From: Janibacter sp. Soil728
Lineage (GTDB): Bacteria; Actinomycetota; Actinomycetes; Actinomycetales; Dermatophilaceae
DNA: 64,000 bases
Direction: 5' to 3'
NCBI RefSeq assembly: GCF_001428305.1
Contig: NZ_LMRZ01000001.1
Span: 821,525 to 885,524 of the forward strand
Both the position numbers and the translations under genes were made by a program. Every line of letters begins with the position of its first letter. Within the stretch, counting starts at the first letter, position 1. Shown piece by piece: positions 24,870 through 33,129 of the stretch. A model generated the notes under the pieces. The model had not been told where the DNA came from. It worked only from the letters and a program-made list of their open reading frames with translations, and did not search any database.

Positions 24870-26083
24870 GCGCGCTTGGTCTCGAGGAACTCGGCGATCC
24901 GGCCGATCGCCTCGGTGAGCACGTCCTCGTCCGGCAGGGCCACGAGGCGGAAGTGGTCCGGCTCGGGCCAGTTGAAACCGGAGCCGTGGGTGACGAGGAT
25001 CTTCTTCGCCCGCAGCAGGTCGATGACGAAGGCCTCGTCGTCCTCGATCGGGTAGACCTCGGGATCGAGTCGGGGGAAGCAGTACAACGCGCCCTTGGGC
25101 TCGACGCAGCTCACGCCGGGGATCTCGTTGAGCAGGCGCGAGGCGAGCTTGACCTGGTCGTGGTAGCGGCCGCCCGGGACGATGAGCTCGTTGATCGACT
25201 GGTAGCCGCCGAGTGCGGTCTGGATGGCGTGCTGTGCGGGGACGTTGGAGCACATGCGCATGTTGGCCAGCAGGGTGAGGCCCTCGAGGAAGTCCGCCGC
25301 CTGGTGCTTGGGGCCGGAGATCATCACCCAGCCGGCGCGGTAGCCGCAGACCCGGTAGGCCTTGGACAGGCCCGAGAAGGTGAGGCACAGGACGTCGTCG
25401 GCTGCGTACTCCGCCGCGTGGTGGTGCACCGCGTCGTCGAAGACGATCTTCTCGTAGATCTCGTCGGCCATGACCACGAGGTCGTGGCGGCGCGCGATGT
25501 CGATCAGACCGCGCACGATCTCCGGGGAGTAGACGGCGCCCGTCGGGTTGTTGGGGTTGATGATGACCAGGGCGTGGGTGTTGTCGGTGATCTTGGACTC
25601 GATGTCCGCCAGGTCGGGGTTCCACCCGTTGGCCTCGTCGCACCGGTAGTGCACCGGAGTGCCGCCCGCGAGCGAGACCGCGCCGGTCCACAGGGGGTAG
25701 TCCGGGGCAGGGACGAGGATCTCGTTGCCGTTGTCGACGAAGGCCTGCAGGACCATCGTGATGAGCTCGGAGACGCCGTTGCCGATGTAGACGTCCTCGA
25801 CGGTCGTCTCCGTCAGGCCGCGGGACTGGTAGTACTGCGCCACGGCCGTGCGGGCCGAGTAGATGCCCTTGCTGTCGACATAGCCCTGCGCGTCGGGCAA
25901 ATGCCGCGTCATGTCGGCGACGATCGCCTCGGGTGCCTCGAAGCCGAAGGGCGCGGTGTTGCCGATGTTGAGCTTGAGGATCTTGTGCCCCTCGGCCTCG
26001 AGGCGCTGGGCCTCGACGAGGATCGGTCCCCGCACGTCGTAACGGACATCCCTCAACTTGCGGCTCTGTCGGATCTGACGCAT
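24866..26083 (-). CDS. Aminotransferase class I (alanine aminotransferase AlaA-like)
   Basis: The 405-aa PLP enzyme starts MRQIRQSRKLRDVRYDVRGPIL, typical of the AlaA/AlaT group. The PLP lysine is Lys241 in FSGLSKAYRVCGYRAGW. Asn of INPNNPTG (176-182), Asp/Tyr of ADEIYEKI and the C-terminal Arg of HFRLVALPDE are the usual cofactor and carboxylate contacts. It probably interconverts pyruvate/alanine with glutamate/2-oxoglutarate, and valine/2-oxoisovalerate activity is possible. ATG 26081-26083 was used. The gene is divergent from a small lipoprotein gene and heads a coupled set with two fluoride channel genes. Confidence 0.9.
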   Translation of the reverse strand: MRQIRQSRKLRDVRYDVRGPILVEAQRLEAEGHKILKLNIGNTAPFGFEAPEAIVADMTRHLPDAQGYVDSKGIYSARTAVAQYYQSRGLTETTVEDVYIGNGVSELITMVLQAFVDNGNEILVPAPDYPLWTGAVSLAGGTPVHYRCDEANGWNPDLADIESKITDNTHALVIINPNNPTGAVYSPEIVRGLIDIARRHDLVVMADEIYEKIVFDDAVHHHAAEYAADDVLCLTFSGLSKAYRVCGYRAGWVMISGPKHQAADFLEGLTLLANMRMCSNVPAQHAIQTALGGYQSINELIVPGGRYHDQVKLASRLLNEIPGVSCVEPKGALYCFPRLDPEVYPIEDDEAFVIDLLRAKKILVTHGSGFNWPEPDHFRLVALPDEDVLTEAIGRIAEFLETKRA

Positions 26084-26141
26084 GGGGACCAGTCTCGCAG
26101 TACGGTGTGGGCGTCCGGGCCACCATCTCGAAAGGGCCTTT

Positions 26142-26486
26142 GTGCGTGTCGTCCCCGCAGCATCGCTCGCCCTGGTCGCTGCCGCGCTCCTCACGGGGTG
26201 CGGCTCCGACGGCGACCAGCCCGACCCGGGCAGCACCCAGACCGTGACGCCTGCGGACGTGACAGGCCAGGCCGAGCGACTCATCGGCCCCAAGATGCCC
26301 GAGGGTTCGACCCTCCACTGCCCCGAGGCGCTCGCCGCGCAGGTCGATGCCACGACGACGTGCACGTGGTCCATCCCGGACGGGAGCTCGATCGGGATGA
26401 CCGTGACGGTCACGCAGATCGTCGAGGACACGGCCAGTCTGAACTTCACGAACGACGACTCGGTGACGCCCAGCCCGACCTCGTGA
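26142..26486 (+). CDS. Small lipoprotein, DUF4333-like
   Basis: The 114-aa protein starts at GTG 26142 after AAAGGG. A signal sequence VRVVPAASLALVAAALLTGC ends in a lipobox (LLTGC), so Cys20 would be lipidated. The mature part has one further Cys pair (HCPEAL, TTCTWSIPDG) with the spacing of DUF4333 domains, followed by SIGMTVTVTQI. It is divergent from the aminotransferase gene and convergent with the acetolactate-synthase-like gene. Function is unknown. Confidence 0.8.
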   Translation: MRVVPAASLALVAAALLTGCGSDGDQPDPGSTQTVTPADVTGQAERLIGPKMPEGSTLHCPEALAAQVDATTTCTWSIPDGSSIGMTVTVTQIVEDTASLNFTNDDSVTPSPTS

Positions 26487-26525
26487 GCGTTGCCGCTCCG
26501 CGTGGCGCTCCCCCCCTATACACGT

Positions 26526-26599
26526 TGTGGCTGGCCACACTCCGGATGGTCAGCCACATCACGTGCTGTGGCTGACCATGCGAGGTGTGGCCAGCCACA
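26526..26599. repeat. Nested double inverted repeat between convergent genes
   Basis: The outer arms TGTGGCTGGCCACAC (26526-26540) and GTGTGGCCAGCCACA (26585-26599) pair perfectly. The inner arms ATGGTCAGCCACA (26546-26558) and TGTGGCTGACCAT (26567-26579) also pair perfectly. Spacers TCCGG and GCGAG and loop TCACGTGC separate them. The four arms share TGTGGCTG(G/A)CCA, so alternative cruciforms are possible. It lies between the lipoprotein and acetolactate-synthase-like stops and may act as a bidirectional terminator. Confidence 0.85.
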
Positions 26600-26626
26600 G
26601 TTTGTGCGGATGGGCGGGGTCGGCCC

Positions 26627-28279
26627 TCACATCCCCGTCGTCGAGCGCGGGTAGGGGATCTGCGGGTCGGTGACGATGTTGACGAGGTAGGGCACTCCCG
26701 AGGCGAAGGCGCGGTCGAGGGCCGCCCCGATCTGCGCCGGGTCGGTGACGAGCTCACCGCCGCCCCCGAGCGCGGTGACGACCTGGTCGTACCGGGTCTC
26801 GGGGGCCAGGTCGACAGCGACGTCGTATCCGTAGAGCATCTGCATCGGCTGCTTCTCCAGGCCCCACGCGCCGTTGTTGCCCATGACCATGACGACCGGG
26901 AGGTCGTGGCGCACGAGGGTGTCGACGTCCATGAGGGACATGCCGGACGCCCCGTCGCCGAGGAGCAGGACCACCTGGGACGAAGGGCGGGCGATGCGGG
27001 CCGCGATCGCCGCACCGAGGCCGGCGCCGAGGCAGCCGAAGGGACCCGGGTCGAGCCACGACCCGGGCCGGGTGGGTTCGATGAACCGGCCCGCCCAGGA
27101 GACGAAGTCGCCGCCGTCGCCGATGACGACGGCGTCATCGGCCAGTCGGGGCACCAGCTCGCCGTAGATCCGGGCCGGGTGAGCGGGGGAGACGGTGCTG
27201 GTGAGCAGGTCGCGGTCGCTCGCGGTCCGAGCGCGTGCCTCGTCCGCCAGTCGCGCTGACCACGATGACCAGTCGGGATGCCCGAGCGGCTCGACCGCGG
27301 CCTGCAGCAGGTCGAAGAAGGAGGTCAGGTCGCCGGCGGCCGTGGCGGTCGGGTCGGCGTGCGCGCTCAGCTGCCCGGGGGAGTCGGCGACGTGCACGAC
27401 CTGCGCGTCGGGCCGCCCGCCGGAGCCTCCGAAGGAGCCGTAGCCGAGGCGGAAGTCGAGCGGGGTGCCCACGACGATCGCGAGGTCGCACTCACCCGTG
27501 GCGGCGCGCCGGGCCTTGCCCACGAGCAGGTCGTGCCCCGCGGGCACGATGCCTCGGCCCATGCCGTTCGTGATCGTCGGCAGGCCGAGGTCTGTGACGA
27601 AGCGCAGTGCCGCCAGCTCTGCACCCTCGCTCCAGACGTCGGTCCCCAGGACGAGGAGCGGGCGCTCGGCACCCGCCAGGAGTCGAGCGATCGCGTCGAC
27701 ATCCCCGTCGTCGGGTGCCATGCGTGTAGCCGTGGTCGCAGCGACAGGGGCGCCGGGTGCGTCGCCGAAGAGCTCGTCCATCGGGACGTCGAGGAAGACC
27801 GGGCCGCGGTGCGGTGCAGCAGCGAGAGCGAAGGCGTTGTCCACCTCGTCGGCGAGCTCGTCGACCGCTGCCACCGTGGCCGCTCGCTTGGTGACCGCAC
27901 CGAGGAGGCTGGGGTGGTCCAGCTCCTGGAGTGCCCCCCTTCCCCAGGAGAAGGACGCCGCCCGCCCGCCGAGGACCACGAGGGGAGACCCGCTGAAGTG
28001 CGCCTGCGTGATCGCGCTGATCCCGTTGGTGACGCCGGGACCTGCCGTGAGGACGGCGAGCCCGGGGGTGCGGGTCAGCTTGCCGGTGGCCTCGGCCGCG
28101 AAGACCGCAGTCTGCTCGTGCCGGACGTCGAGCAGGCGCATCGGCGGGTCCGCGGTCACCGCGCCGTCGTACAAGGGGAAGACGTGCGCACCCGAGAGGG
28201 TGAACATCGTGCTCACCCCGTGGGCGCGCGCAGCGCAGACGGCACGGGTACCGCCACTGACGTCGTCGTAGTCGTCCAC
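26627..28279 (-). CDS. Thiamine-diphosphate enzyme, acetolactate-synthase-like
   Basis: The 550-aa protein has the three-domain ThDP-enzyme build. The N-terminal PYR domain contains the cofactor-activating Glu in DVRHEQTAVFAAEATG. A central Rossmann-like domain starts near AERPLLVLGTDVW. The C-terminal PP domain has the ThDP motif GDGASGMSLMDVDTLVRHDLPVVMVMGNNGAW. It resembles M. tuberculosis IlvG (Rv1820), a catalytic-subunit paralogue whose reaction is not settled. No regulatory subunit or ilvC is nearby, so this is probably not the main branched-chain enzyme. GTG 28277-28279 was chosen. Oxalyl-CoA decarboxylase or benzoylformate-decarboxylase-like activity is an alternative. Confidence 0.85.
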   Translation of the reverse strand: MDDYDDVSGGTRAVCAARAHGVSTMFTLSGAHVFPLYDGAVTADPPMRLLDVRHEQTAVFAAEATGKLTRTPGLAVLTAGPGVTNGISAITQAHFSGSPLVVLGGRAASFSWGRGALQELDHPSLLGAVTKRAATVAAVDELADEVDNAFALAAAPHRGPVFLDVPMDELFGDAPGAPVAATTATRMAPDDGDVDAIARLLAGAERPLLVLGTDVWSEGAELAALRFVTDLGLPTITNGMGRGIVPAGHDLLVGKARRAATGECDLAIVVGTPLDFRLGYGSFGGSGGRPDAQVVHVADSPGQLSAHADPTATAAGDLTSFFDLLQAAVEPLGHPDWSSWSARLADEARARTASDRDLLTSTVSPAHPARIYGELVPRLADDAVVIGDGGDFVSWAGRFIEPTRPGSWLDPGPFGCLGAGLGAAIAARIARPSSQVVLLLGDGASGMSLMDVDTLVRHDLPVVMVMGNNGAWGLEKQPMQMLYGYDVAVDLAPETRYDQVVTALGGGGELVTDPAQIGAALDRAFASGVPYLVNIVTDPQIPYPRSTTGM

Positions 28280-28322
28280 GCATTGAAGGTTACTCGTCGG
28301 TAGTGCCCGTAGGCTGGGTCGG

Positions 28323-28454
28323 GTGAGCACAGATCCTTCGCACACCGTCTGGGACGACGAGGAGGCCGCGCGCGAGGCGGCCCTCGCCTCGCCCGACCTC
28401 GCCGACGACGCCGAGAGCCCTGCGGACCCGGACGACGAGGACCAGCAGCCCTGA
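28323..28454 (+). CDS. Short acidic hypothetical protein (43 aa)
   Basis: The GTG-initiated frame encodes VSTDPSHTVWDDEEAARE and then a run rich in Asp, Glu and Ala ending DDEDQQP. A TAGGCT box (28310-28315) lies 7 bases upstream, like those before aroQ and dnaX, so a leaderless mRNA is likely. There is no recognisable domain. Codon use is like that of neighbouring genes. It is divergent from the acetolactate-synthase-like gene. I am moderately sure it is real. Confidence 0.5.
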   Translation: MSTDPSHTVWDDEEAAREAALASPDLADDAESPADPDDEDQQP

Positions 28455-28600
28455 GGCCCTAGCGGGCACGGCCGGTCGACGCCGGGCCGTCTCACGTTGT
28501 GGCGTGTGATCATCGTCCCCGTCACAAACCCTGCATGCCCCGCGCGCACTGTCGTAGGTTGCCCTGCAACCACACCCACCACCCCTGACCAGGAGTGACG

Positions 28601-30139
28601 ATGCGACTTGGCGTGCCCAAGGAGTCGAAGCGCGGAGAAACCCGCGTCGCGGCGACCCCCAAAACAGTCGAGCAGCTGATCAAGCTCGGATACGACGTCG
28701 TCGTCGAGGCTGGCGCCGGTGAGGCCTCGGCCTACCCGGACCAGGCATATCTCGACGCCGGTGCGACCCTCGAGCCCGCCGACCAGGTGTGGGCCAGCGA
28801 TGTGGTCGCCAAGATCAACGCGCCCTCCGACGAGGAGGTGTCCCGCCTGAGCTCCGGCGCGATCCTCGCCTCTCTGCTGGCTCCGGCTCTCAACCCGGAC
28901 AAGGTGGAGGCGCTGCGCGCCCAGGGCGTGACCGCGCTCGCGATGGATGCCGTGCCGCGCATCTCGCGTGCCCAGTCCCTCGACGTGCTGTCCTCGATGG
29001 CCAACATCGCGGGTTACCGCGCGGTGGTCGAGTCGGCCCACGAGTTCGGTGGCCTCTTCACCGGTCAGGTCACGGCGGCCGGCAAGGTCCCGCCGGCCAA
29101 GGTCCTCGTCTGCGGCGCCGGTGTCGCGGGCCTCGCTGCCATCGGTGCTGCCGGGTCCCTCGGTGCCATCGTGCGTGCCTTCGACGTGCGACCCGAGGTG
29201 GCCGAGCAGGTCGAGTCCATGGGCGCGGACTTCCTCGAGATCGACTTGGGAGACGCTGCGCAGGAGGGCCTTTCGTCTGACGGTTACGCCAAGGAGACCG
29301 GCGAGGACTTCAACCGCAAGGCCGCCGAGCTCTACGCGGAGCAGGCCAAGGACGTCGACATCATCATCACCACGGCCCTCATCCCGGGACGTCAGGCACC
29401 GCGCCTGATCACCGAGGAGATGGTCGCCTCGATGAAGCCCGGGTCGGTCATCATCGACATGGCCGCCGGTTCTGGTGGCAATGTCGCCGGATCCGTCGCC
29501 GACGAGCGGATCGTCACCGACAACGGTGTCCGGATCATCGGCTACACCGACCTGGCCGGTCGTCTGCCCACCCAGGCCAGCCAGCTCTTCGGCACCAACA
29601 TCGTCAACCTGCTCAAGCTGGTCACCCCGGACAAGGACGGCCAGGCCGTCCTCGACATGGAGGACACGGTCGTGCGCGGCATGACCGTGACCAAGGCCGA
29701 CGAGACCCTCTGGCCGCCGCCGCCCGTGCAGGTCTCGGCCGCTCCTGCGGCCCCGGCCGCCGCCCCGGTGGAGGCGCCGCCGGTCAAGCCGGTCGACCCC
29801 AACCGCAAGTTCTGGCTCATCGGTGGCGCGGCGCTGCTCTTCCTCGTCGCCGCCGCCTTCATGCCCGCGGCCTTCCTGTCGCACTTCATCGTCTTCGCGC
29901 TGGCCGTGGTCATCGGCTTCTACGTCATCGGCAATGTCGCCCACGCGCTTCACACGCCGTTGATGTCGGTGACCAATGCGATCTCCGGGATCATCGTCGT
30001 CGGCGCACTGCTGCAGGTGACCTCGTCCAACATCGCGATCCAGGTCATCGCCGCCGCTGCCATCTTTTTCGCCAGCATCAACGTCTTCGGTGGCTTCACG
30101 GTCACGAACCGGATGCTCAACATGTTCCGGAAGGGCTGA
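28601..30139 (+). CDS. pntA: NAD(P) transhydrogenase subunit alpha (full length)
   Basis: The 512-aa subunit carries the NAD(H)-binding domain I (to about residue 365) fused to the membrane part. [20 protein letters not shown] opens the protein, [19 protein letters not shown] and the Rossmann loop [21 protein letters not shown] follow, and [15 protein letters not shown] is near the end of domain I. An Ala/Pro linker (374-395) leads to four membrane helices. ATG 28601 follows AGGAG at the right spacing; the GTG two codons earlier is less likely. pntB starts 3 bases after the stop. Together they use proton motive force to make NADPH from NADH. Confidence 0.96.
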   Translation: MRLGVPKESKRGETRVAATPKTVEQLIKLGYDVVVEAGAGEASAYPDQAYLDAGATLEPADQVWASDVVAKINAPSDEEVSRLSSGAILASLLAPALNPDKVEALRAQGVTALAMDAVPRISRAQSLDVLSSMANIAGYRAVVESAHEFGGLFTGQVTAAGKVPPAKVLVCGAGVAGLAAIGAAGSLGAIVRAFDVRPEVAEQVESMGADFLEIDLGDAAQEGLSSDGYAKETGEDFNRKAAELYAEQAKDVDIIITTALIPGRQAPRLITEEMVASMKPGSVIIDMAAGSGGNVAGSVADERIVTDNGVRIIGYTDLAGRLPTQASQLFGTNIVNLLKLVTPDKDGQAVLDMEDTVVRGMTVTKADETLWPPPPVQVSAAPAAPAAAPVEAPPVKPVDPNRKFWLIGGAALLFLVAAAFMPAAFLSHFIVFALAVVIGFYVIGNVAHALHTPLMSVTNAISGIIVVGALLQVTSSNIAIQVIAAAAIFFASINVFGGFTVTNRMLNMFRKG

Positions 30140-30142
30140 GTC

Positions 30143-31591
30143 GTGCTCTCCACCGTCGTCACCGCCGCCTACATCGTCGCGGCGCTCCTGTTCATCCTGT
30201 CCCTGGCCGGCCTCAGCAAGCACGAGAGCGCCAAGCACGGCAACTGGTTCGGCATGGCCGGTATGGCCATCGCCCTGCTCGCCACGATCGCCCTCGTCAT
30301 CGACGGGGTCTACTCCGGTGGTGAGGCCACCAACGCCGGCAAGTGGGGTCTGGGCGTCCTCGTGATCACCATGGCCCTCGGAGCGGCCTTCGGCATGCGG
30401 ATCGCTCGCCGCGTCGAGATGACCGGCATGCCCCAGCTCATCGCGATGATGCACTCCTTCGTCGGTCTGGCCGCCGTGCTCGTCGGGTTCAACTCCTTCC
30501 TCGGCGCGCACGGGGACTCGGCCGAGGCCGTCGCCGCGCACAAGGCGCTCGAGGCCAGCGACATGGTCGGCATCCACAACGGCGAGGTCTTCGTCGGCGT
30601 CTTCATCGGCGCCGTGACCTTCACCGGCTCGATCGTGGCCTACCTCAAGCTCAGCGAGAAGATGAAGTCCGCGCCGCTGGTGCTGCCGATGCGCCACTGG
30701 CTCAACCTGCTGGCCGTGGTCGTCTCCGTCGCCCTGTGCATCTGGTTCGTCGTCTCCCCGTCGCTCGTCCCGTTGATGATCATGACGGTCATCGCGCTGC
30801 TCTTCGGCTGGCACCTCGTCGCCTCCATCGGCGGCGGCGACATGCCGGTCGTCATCTCGATGCTCAACAGCTACTCGGGCTGGGCCGCGGCCGCGGCGGG
30901 CTTCATGCTCTCCAACGACCTGCTCATCGTCGTGGGTGCGCTCGTGGGTTCCTCGGGTGCCTTCCTGTCCTACATCATGTGCAAGGCGATGAACCGCTCC
31001 TTCATCTCCGTGATCGCGGGTGGCTTCGGTGCGGCTGCACCGGCCTCCAGCGGGGACGAGGACTACGGCGAGCACCGCGAGACCAGCGCCGACGCCGTCG
31101 CGGAGCTCCTCGCGGAGGCCTCCTCGGTCGTCATCACTCCCGGCTACGGCATGGCTGTCGCCCAGGCGCAGTACCCCGTCGCCGACCTGACCGCCAAGCT
31201 GCGGGCGAAGGGGGTGGACGTCCGGTTCGGCATCCACCCGGTCGCCGGTCGCCTCCCCGGCCACATGAATGTGCTCCTGGCCGAGGCCAAGGTCCCGTAC
31301 GACATCGTCCTCGAGATGGACGAGATCAACGACGACCTCCCGGAGACCGACGTCGTGCTCGTCATCGGGGCCAACGACACGGTCAACCCGGCCGCTGCCG
31401 AGGACCCGACGAGCCCGATCGCCGGCATGCCGGTGCTCGAGGTGTGGAACGCCAAGGACGTCGTCGTCTTCAAGCGCTCCATGGCCACCGGGTACGCCGG
31501 CGTGCAGAACCCGCTCTTCTTCCGGGACAACACGCAGATGCTCTTCGGTGACGCCAAGGACCGCGTGGAGGACATCCTCCGGGCGCTCTGA
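30143..31591 (+). CDS. pntB: NAD(P) transhydrogenase subunit beta
   Basis: The 482-aa protein has about nine membrane helices (1-280), including [42 protein letters not shown] and a conserved His in MMHS implicated in proton transfer. The C-terminal NADP(H)-binding domain III follows with [55 protein letters not shown] and [19 protein letters not shown]. The start is GTG 30143, 3 bases after pntA. A perfect 42-base hairpin terminates the operon. Confidence 0.96.
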   Translation: MLSTVVTAAYIVAALLFILSLAGLSKHESAKHGNWFGMAGMAIALLATIALVIDGVYSGGEATNAGKWGLGVLVITMALGAAFGMRIARRVEMTGMPQLIAMMHSFVGLAAVLVGFNSFLGAHGDSAEAVAAHKALEASDMVGIHNGEVFVGVFIGAVTFTGSIVAYLKLSEKMKSAPLVLPMRHWLNLLAVVVSVALCIWFVVSPSLVPLMIMTVIALLFGWHLVASIGGGDMPVVISMLNSYSGWAAAAAGFMLSNDLLIVVGALVGSSGAFLSYIMCKAMNRSFISVIAGGFGAAAPASSGDEDYGEHRETSADAVAELLAEASSVVITPGYGMAVAQAQYPVADLTAKLRAKGVDVRFGIHPVAGRLPGHMNVLLAEAKVPYDIVLEMDEINDDLPETDVVLVIGANDTVNPAAAEDPTSPIAGMPVLEVWNAKDVVVFKRSMATGYAGVQNPLFFRDNTQMLFGDAKDRVEDILRAL

Positions 31592-31608
31592 CGCTGACCT
31601 GCAGACCG

Positions 31609-31650
31609 CGAAGGGCGGCGCTCACCCGATCGGGTGAGCGCCGCCCTTCG
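31609..31650 (+). terminator. Perfect 42-base palindromic terminator after pntB
   Basis: Each 21-base half starts at the outside with CGAAGGGCGGCGCTCACC and the two halves meet at GATC. It is followed by TCATG, like the other hairpins with a CCTTCGTCATG end. Confidence 0.85.
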
Positions 31651-31669
31651 TCATGCTCCCGCCCACCAG

Positions 31670-31699
31670 ACCGTGCATTGCCCTATGGCAATGCACGGT
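31670..31699. repeat. 30-bp palindrome with GCATTGCC core, copy 2
   Basis: ACCGTGCATTGCC pairs with GGCAATGCACGGT, with CTAT at the centre. It matches the 17922 copy in the core but not in the outer arm, and the outer change is compensated on the other side. Confidence 0.85.
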
Positions 31700-31712
31700 C
31701 CACATGCCCACC

Positions 31713-31744
31713 GAACCCGCATTGCCCTATGGCAATGCGGGTTC
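31713..31744. repeat. 32-bp palindrome with GCATTGCC core, copy 3
   Basis: GAACCCGCATTGCC pairs with GGCAATGCGGGTTC around CTAT. It lies 13 bases after copy 2 and 66 bases before the padR start. The outer arms (GAACCC/GGGTTC) again differ from the other copies but remain complementary. Confidence 0.85.
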
Positions 31745-31780
31745 TGGAGTCGGATGCACACGCAGAAGTGCGATGGACAA

Positions 31781-31799
31781 TAGTGTGCGTCACACACTA
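31781..31799 (+). promoter_or_regulatory. Candidate PadR operator
   Basis: TAGTGTG (31781-31787) and CACACTA (31793-31799) are perfect arms with a 5-base spacer, 12 bases before the padR start. PadR-type repressors bind such TGTG/CACA dyads at their own promoter. Confidence 0.65.
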
Positions 31800-31810
31800 A
31801 GGTGTGGCGC

Positions 31811-32146
31811 ATGGACGAAGAACTGCTCGCGGGGCACCTCCAGGAGCTGAGGCGGGGGACGGTCGTCCTCGCCTGCCTGGCGACGCTCGAGGAGCCGCGC
31901 TACGGATACGCCCTCCTGGAGACGCTCGACACGGCGGGCTTTGCCGTCGACGGCAACACGCTCTACCCGCTGCTGCGGCGCCTGGAGAAGCAGGGCCTGC
32001 TGACGAGCGAGTGGAACACCGACGAGGCCCGGCCGCGGAAGTTCTACCGCACCAGCCCGGCCGGCGCCGACCTGCGCGCCCACCTGATGACCGAATGGCG
32101 ATCGCTGAACACAGCGGTCGAGGCACTGAATGGGGATTTGCCATGA
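31811..32146 (+). CDS. PadR-family transcriptional regulator
   Basis: The 111-aa protein has the short PadR winged helix: LQELRRGTVVLACLATLEEPRYGYALLETL, then DGNTLYPLLRRLEKQGLLTSEW and RKFYRTSPAG. ATG 31811 was chosen over an in-frame start three codons upstream. The dyad at 31781-31799 is a likely self-operator. It overlaps the next gene by ATGA, the usual arrangement of PadR plus a multispanning membrane protein whose expression it controls. Confidence 0.92.
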   Translation: MDEELLAGHLQELRRGTVVLACLATLEEPRYGYALLETLDTAGFAVDGNTLYPLLRRLEKQGLLTSEWNTDEARPRKFYRTSPAGADLRAHLMTEWRSLNTAVEALNGDLP

Positions 32147-33129
32147 CCACCAGCACCAGGACCAGCCTCACCGACCGATACGTGTGGACGGTGACCCGCC
32201 AGCTCTCGCCAGAGAGTGGGCCGGACGTCGCCCGAGAGCTGCGGGGGAGCATCGAGGACACGGTCGAGGACCGGGTGGCCGGTGGCGAGGCCCCGGAGGC
32301 CGCCGAGCTCGAGACGATCCTCGGCCTCGGCGACCCGGACGTCCTCGCGCGTGAGTACGGTGGCCGCCCGAACCACCTGATCGGTCCGGCGTACTTCCCG
32401 GCGTGGGTGCGGTTGGTCAGGCTGCTGCTCGTCGTGCTCGTGCCGATCGCCGTCCTCGGCAACGTGGTCGCACACTCCTTCGGCAGTGACGCCGACTTCG
32501 GCACGATCGTCGGTGAGGCCGCGCAGCTCGCGTTCCAGGTGGGGGTGCACCTCGTCTTCTGGACGGCAGTGATCTTCGCGTTGGTCGAGCGCAACGTGGG
32601 CCCCCTGGGGCGCGATCAGCTCTTCGCCGCGTGGACCCCCGATGCGCTGGCCGACCCGGCTGACCGGACCAGGCGCGCCAGCCTGACCGAGATGGTCTTC
32701 GAGGTCGCCTGGACCGTCGTCATCATCGCGCTGAGCGTCTGGCAGTGGGGTGGCGTGGGGGACGGGGCCGTCCAGGTCCTGGACCCCGGCCTCGCTGCAG
32801 GGTGGCAGGTACTGATCGTCGGTCTCCTCGTGCTCGACATCATCGTCACCGTGGCGGCGTGGGCCCGGGGCGGCTGGAACATCCCGCTGGCGGCAGCCAG
32901 CCTCGTCAGCGCCGTCGTGTCGGGTGCCGTGCTCGTCTGGCTCCTCCTGGACGGCCGGCTGGTCACGGACCTGCCCCGGGAGTTCGGGACGGCCTTCGGG
33001 GTTGACGCGGACTGGACCCTCTCCCTTCCCGCGGTGGCCGTCGGCATCGCCATCATCTGCGGTTGGGAGGCCGTGACGGCGCTGCGTCGCATGCGCGACA
33101 CGCGCGACACGCGCGGAGGAGATCAGTAG
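32143..33129 (+). CDS. Multispanning membrane protein with N-terminal permease-prefix (HAAS-like) domain
   Basis: The 328-aa protein begins with a soluble helical part, LTDRYVWTVTRQL through EDTVEDRVAGGEAPEAAELETILGLGDPDVLAREY, the pattern of permease-prefix/HAAS domains. These often couple PadR regulators to membrane proteins. About seven hydrophobic segments follow from residue 86 (VRLVRLLLVVLVPIAVLG onward). It is translated by ATGA overlap with padR. Its 3' end overlaps the convergent PH-domain gene by 7 bases. The transported substrate or role is unknown. Confidence 0.85.
   Translation: MTTSTRTSLTDRYVWTVTRQLSPESGPDVARELRGSIEDTVEDRVAGGEAPEAAELETILGLGDPDVLAREYGGRPNHLIGPAYFPAWVRLVRLLLVVLVPIAVLGNVVAHSFGSDADFGTIVGEAAQLAFQVGVHLVFWTAVIFALVERNVGPLGRDQLFAAWTPDALADPADRTRRASLTEMVFEVAWTVVIIALSVWQWGGVGDGAVQVLDPGLAAGWQVLIVGLLVLDIIVTVAAWARGGWNIPLAAASLVSAVVSGAVLVWLLLDGRLVTDLPREFGTAFGVDADWTLSLPAVAVGIAIICGWEAVTALRRMRDTRDTRGGDQ

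Noticed and set aside
24870-26141. Fluoride riboswitch before the crcB pair.
   Set aside because: The crcB genes overlap the aminotransferase gene, leaving no leader, and I saw no fluoride-aptamer-like sequence before the aminotransferase.
26627-31264. A very long open frame on the minus strand running from the acetolactate-synthase-like gene across pntA and pntB.
   Set aside because: Only the part to 28279 has family motifs. The upstream part is antisense to the clearly real pntAB genes and is low-complexity His/Asp/Gly-rich, typical of GC-rich shadow frames.
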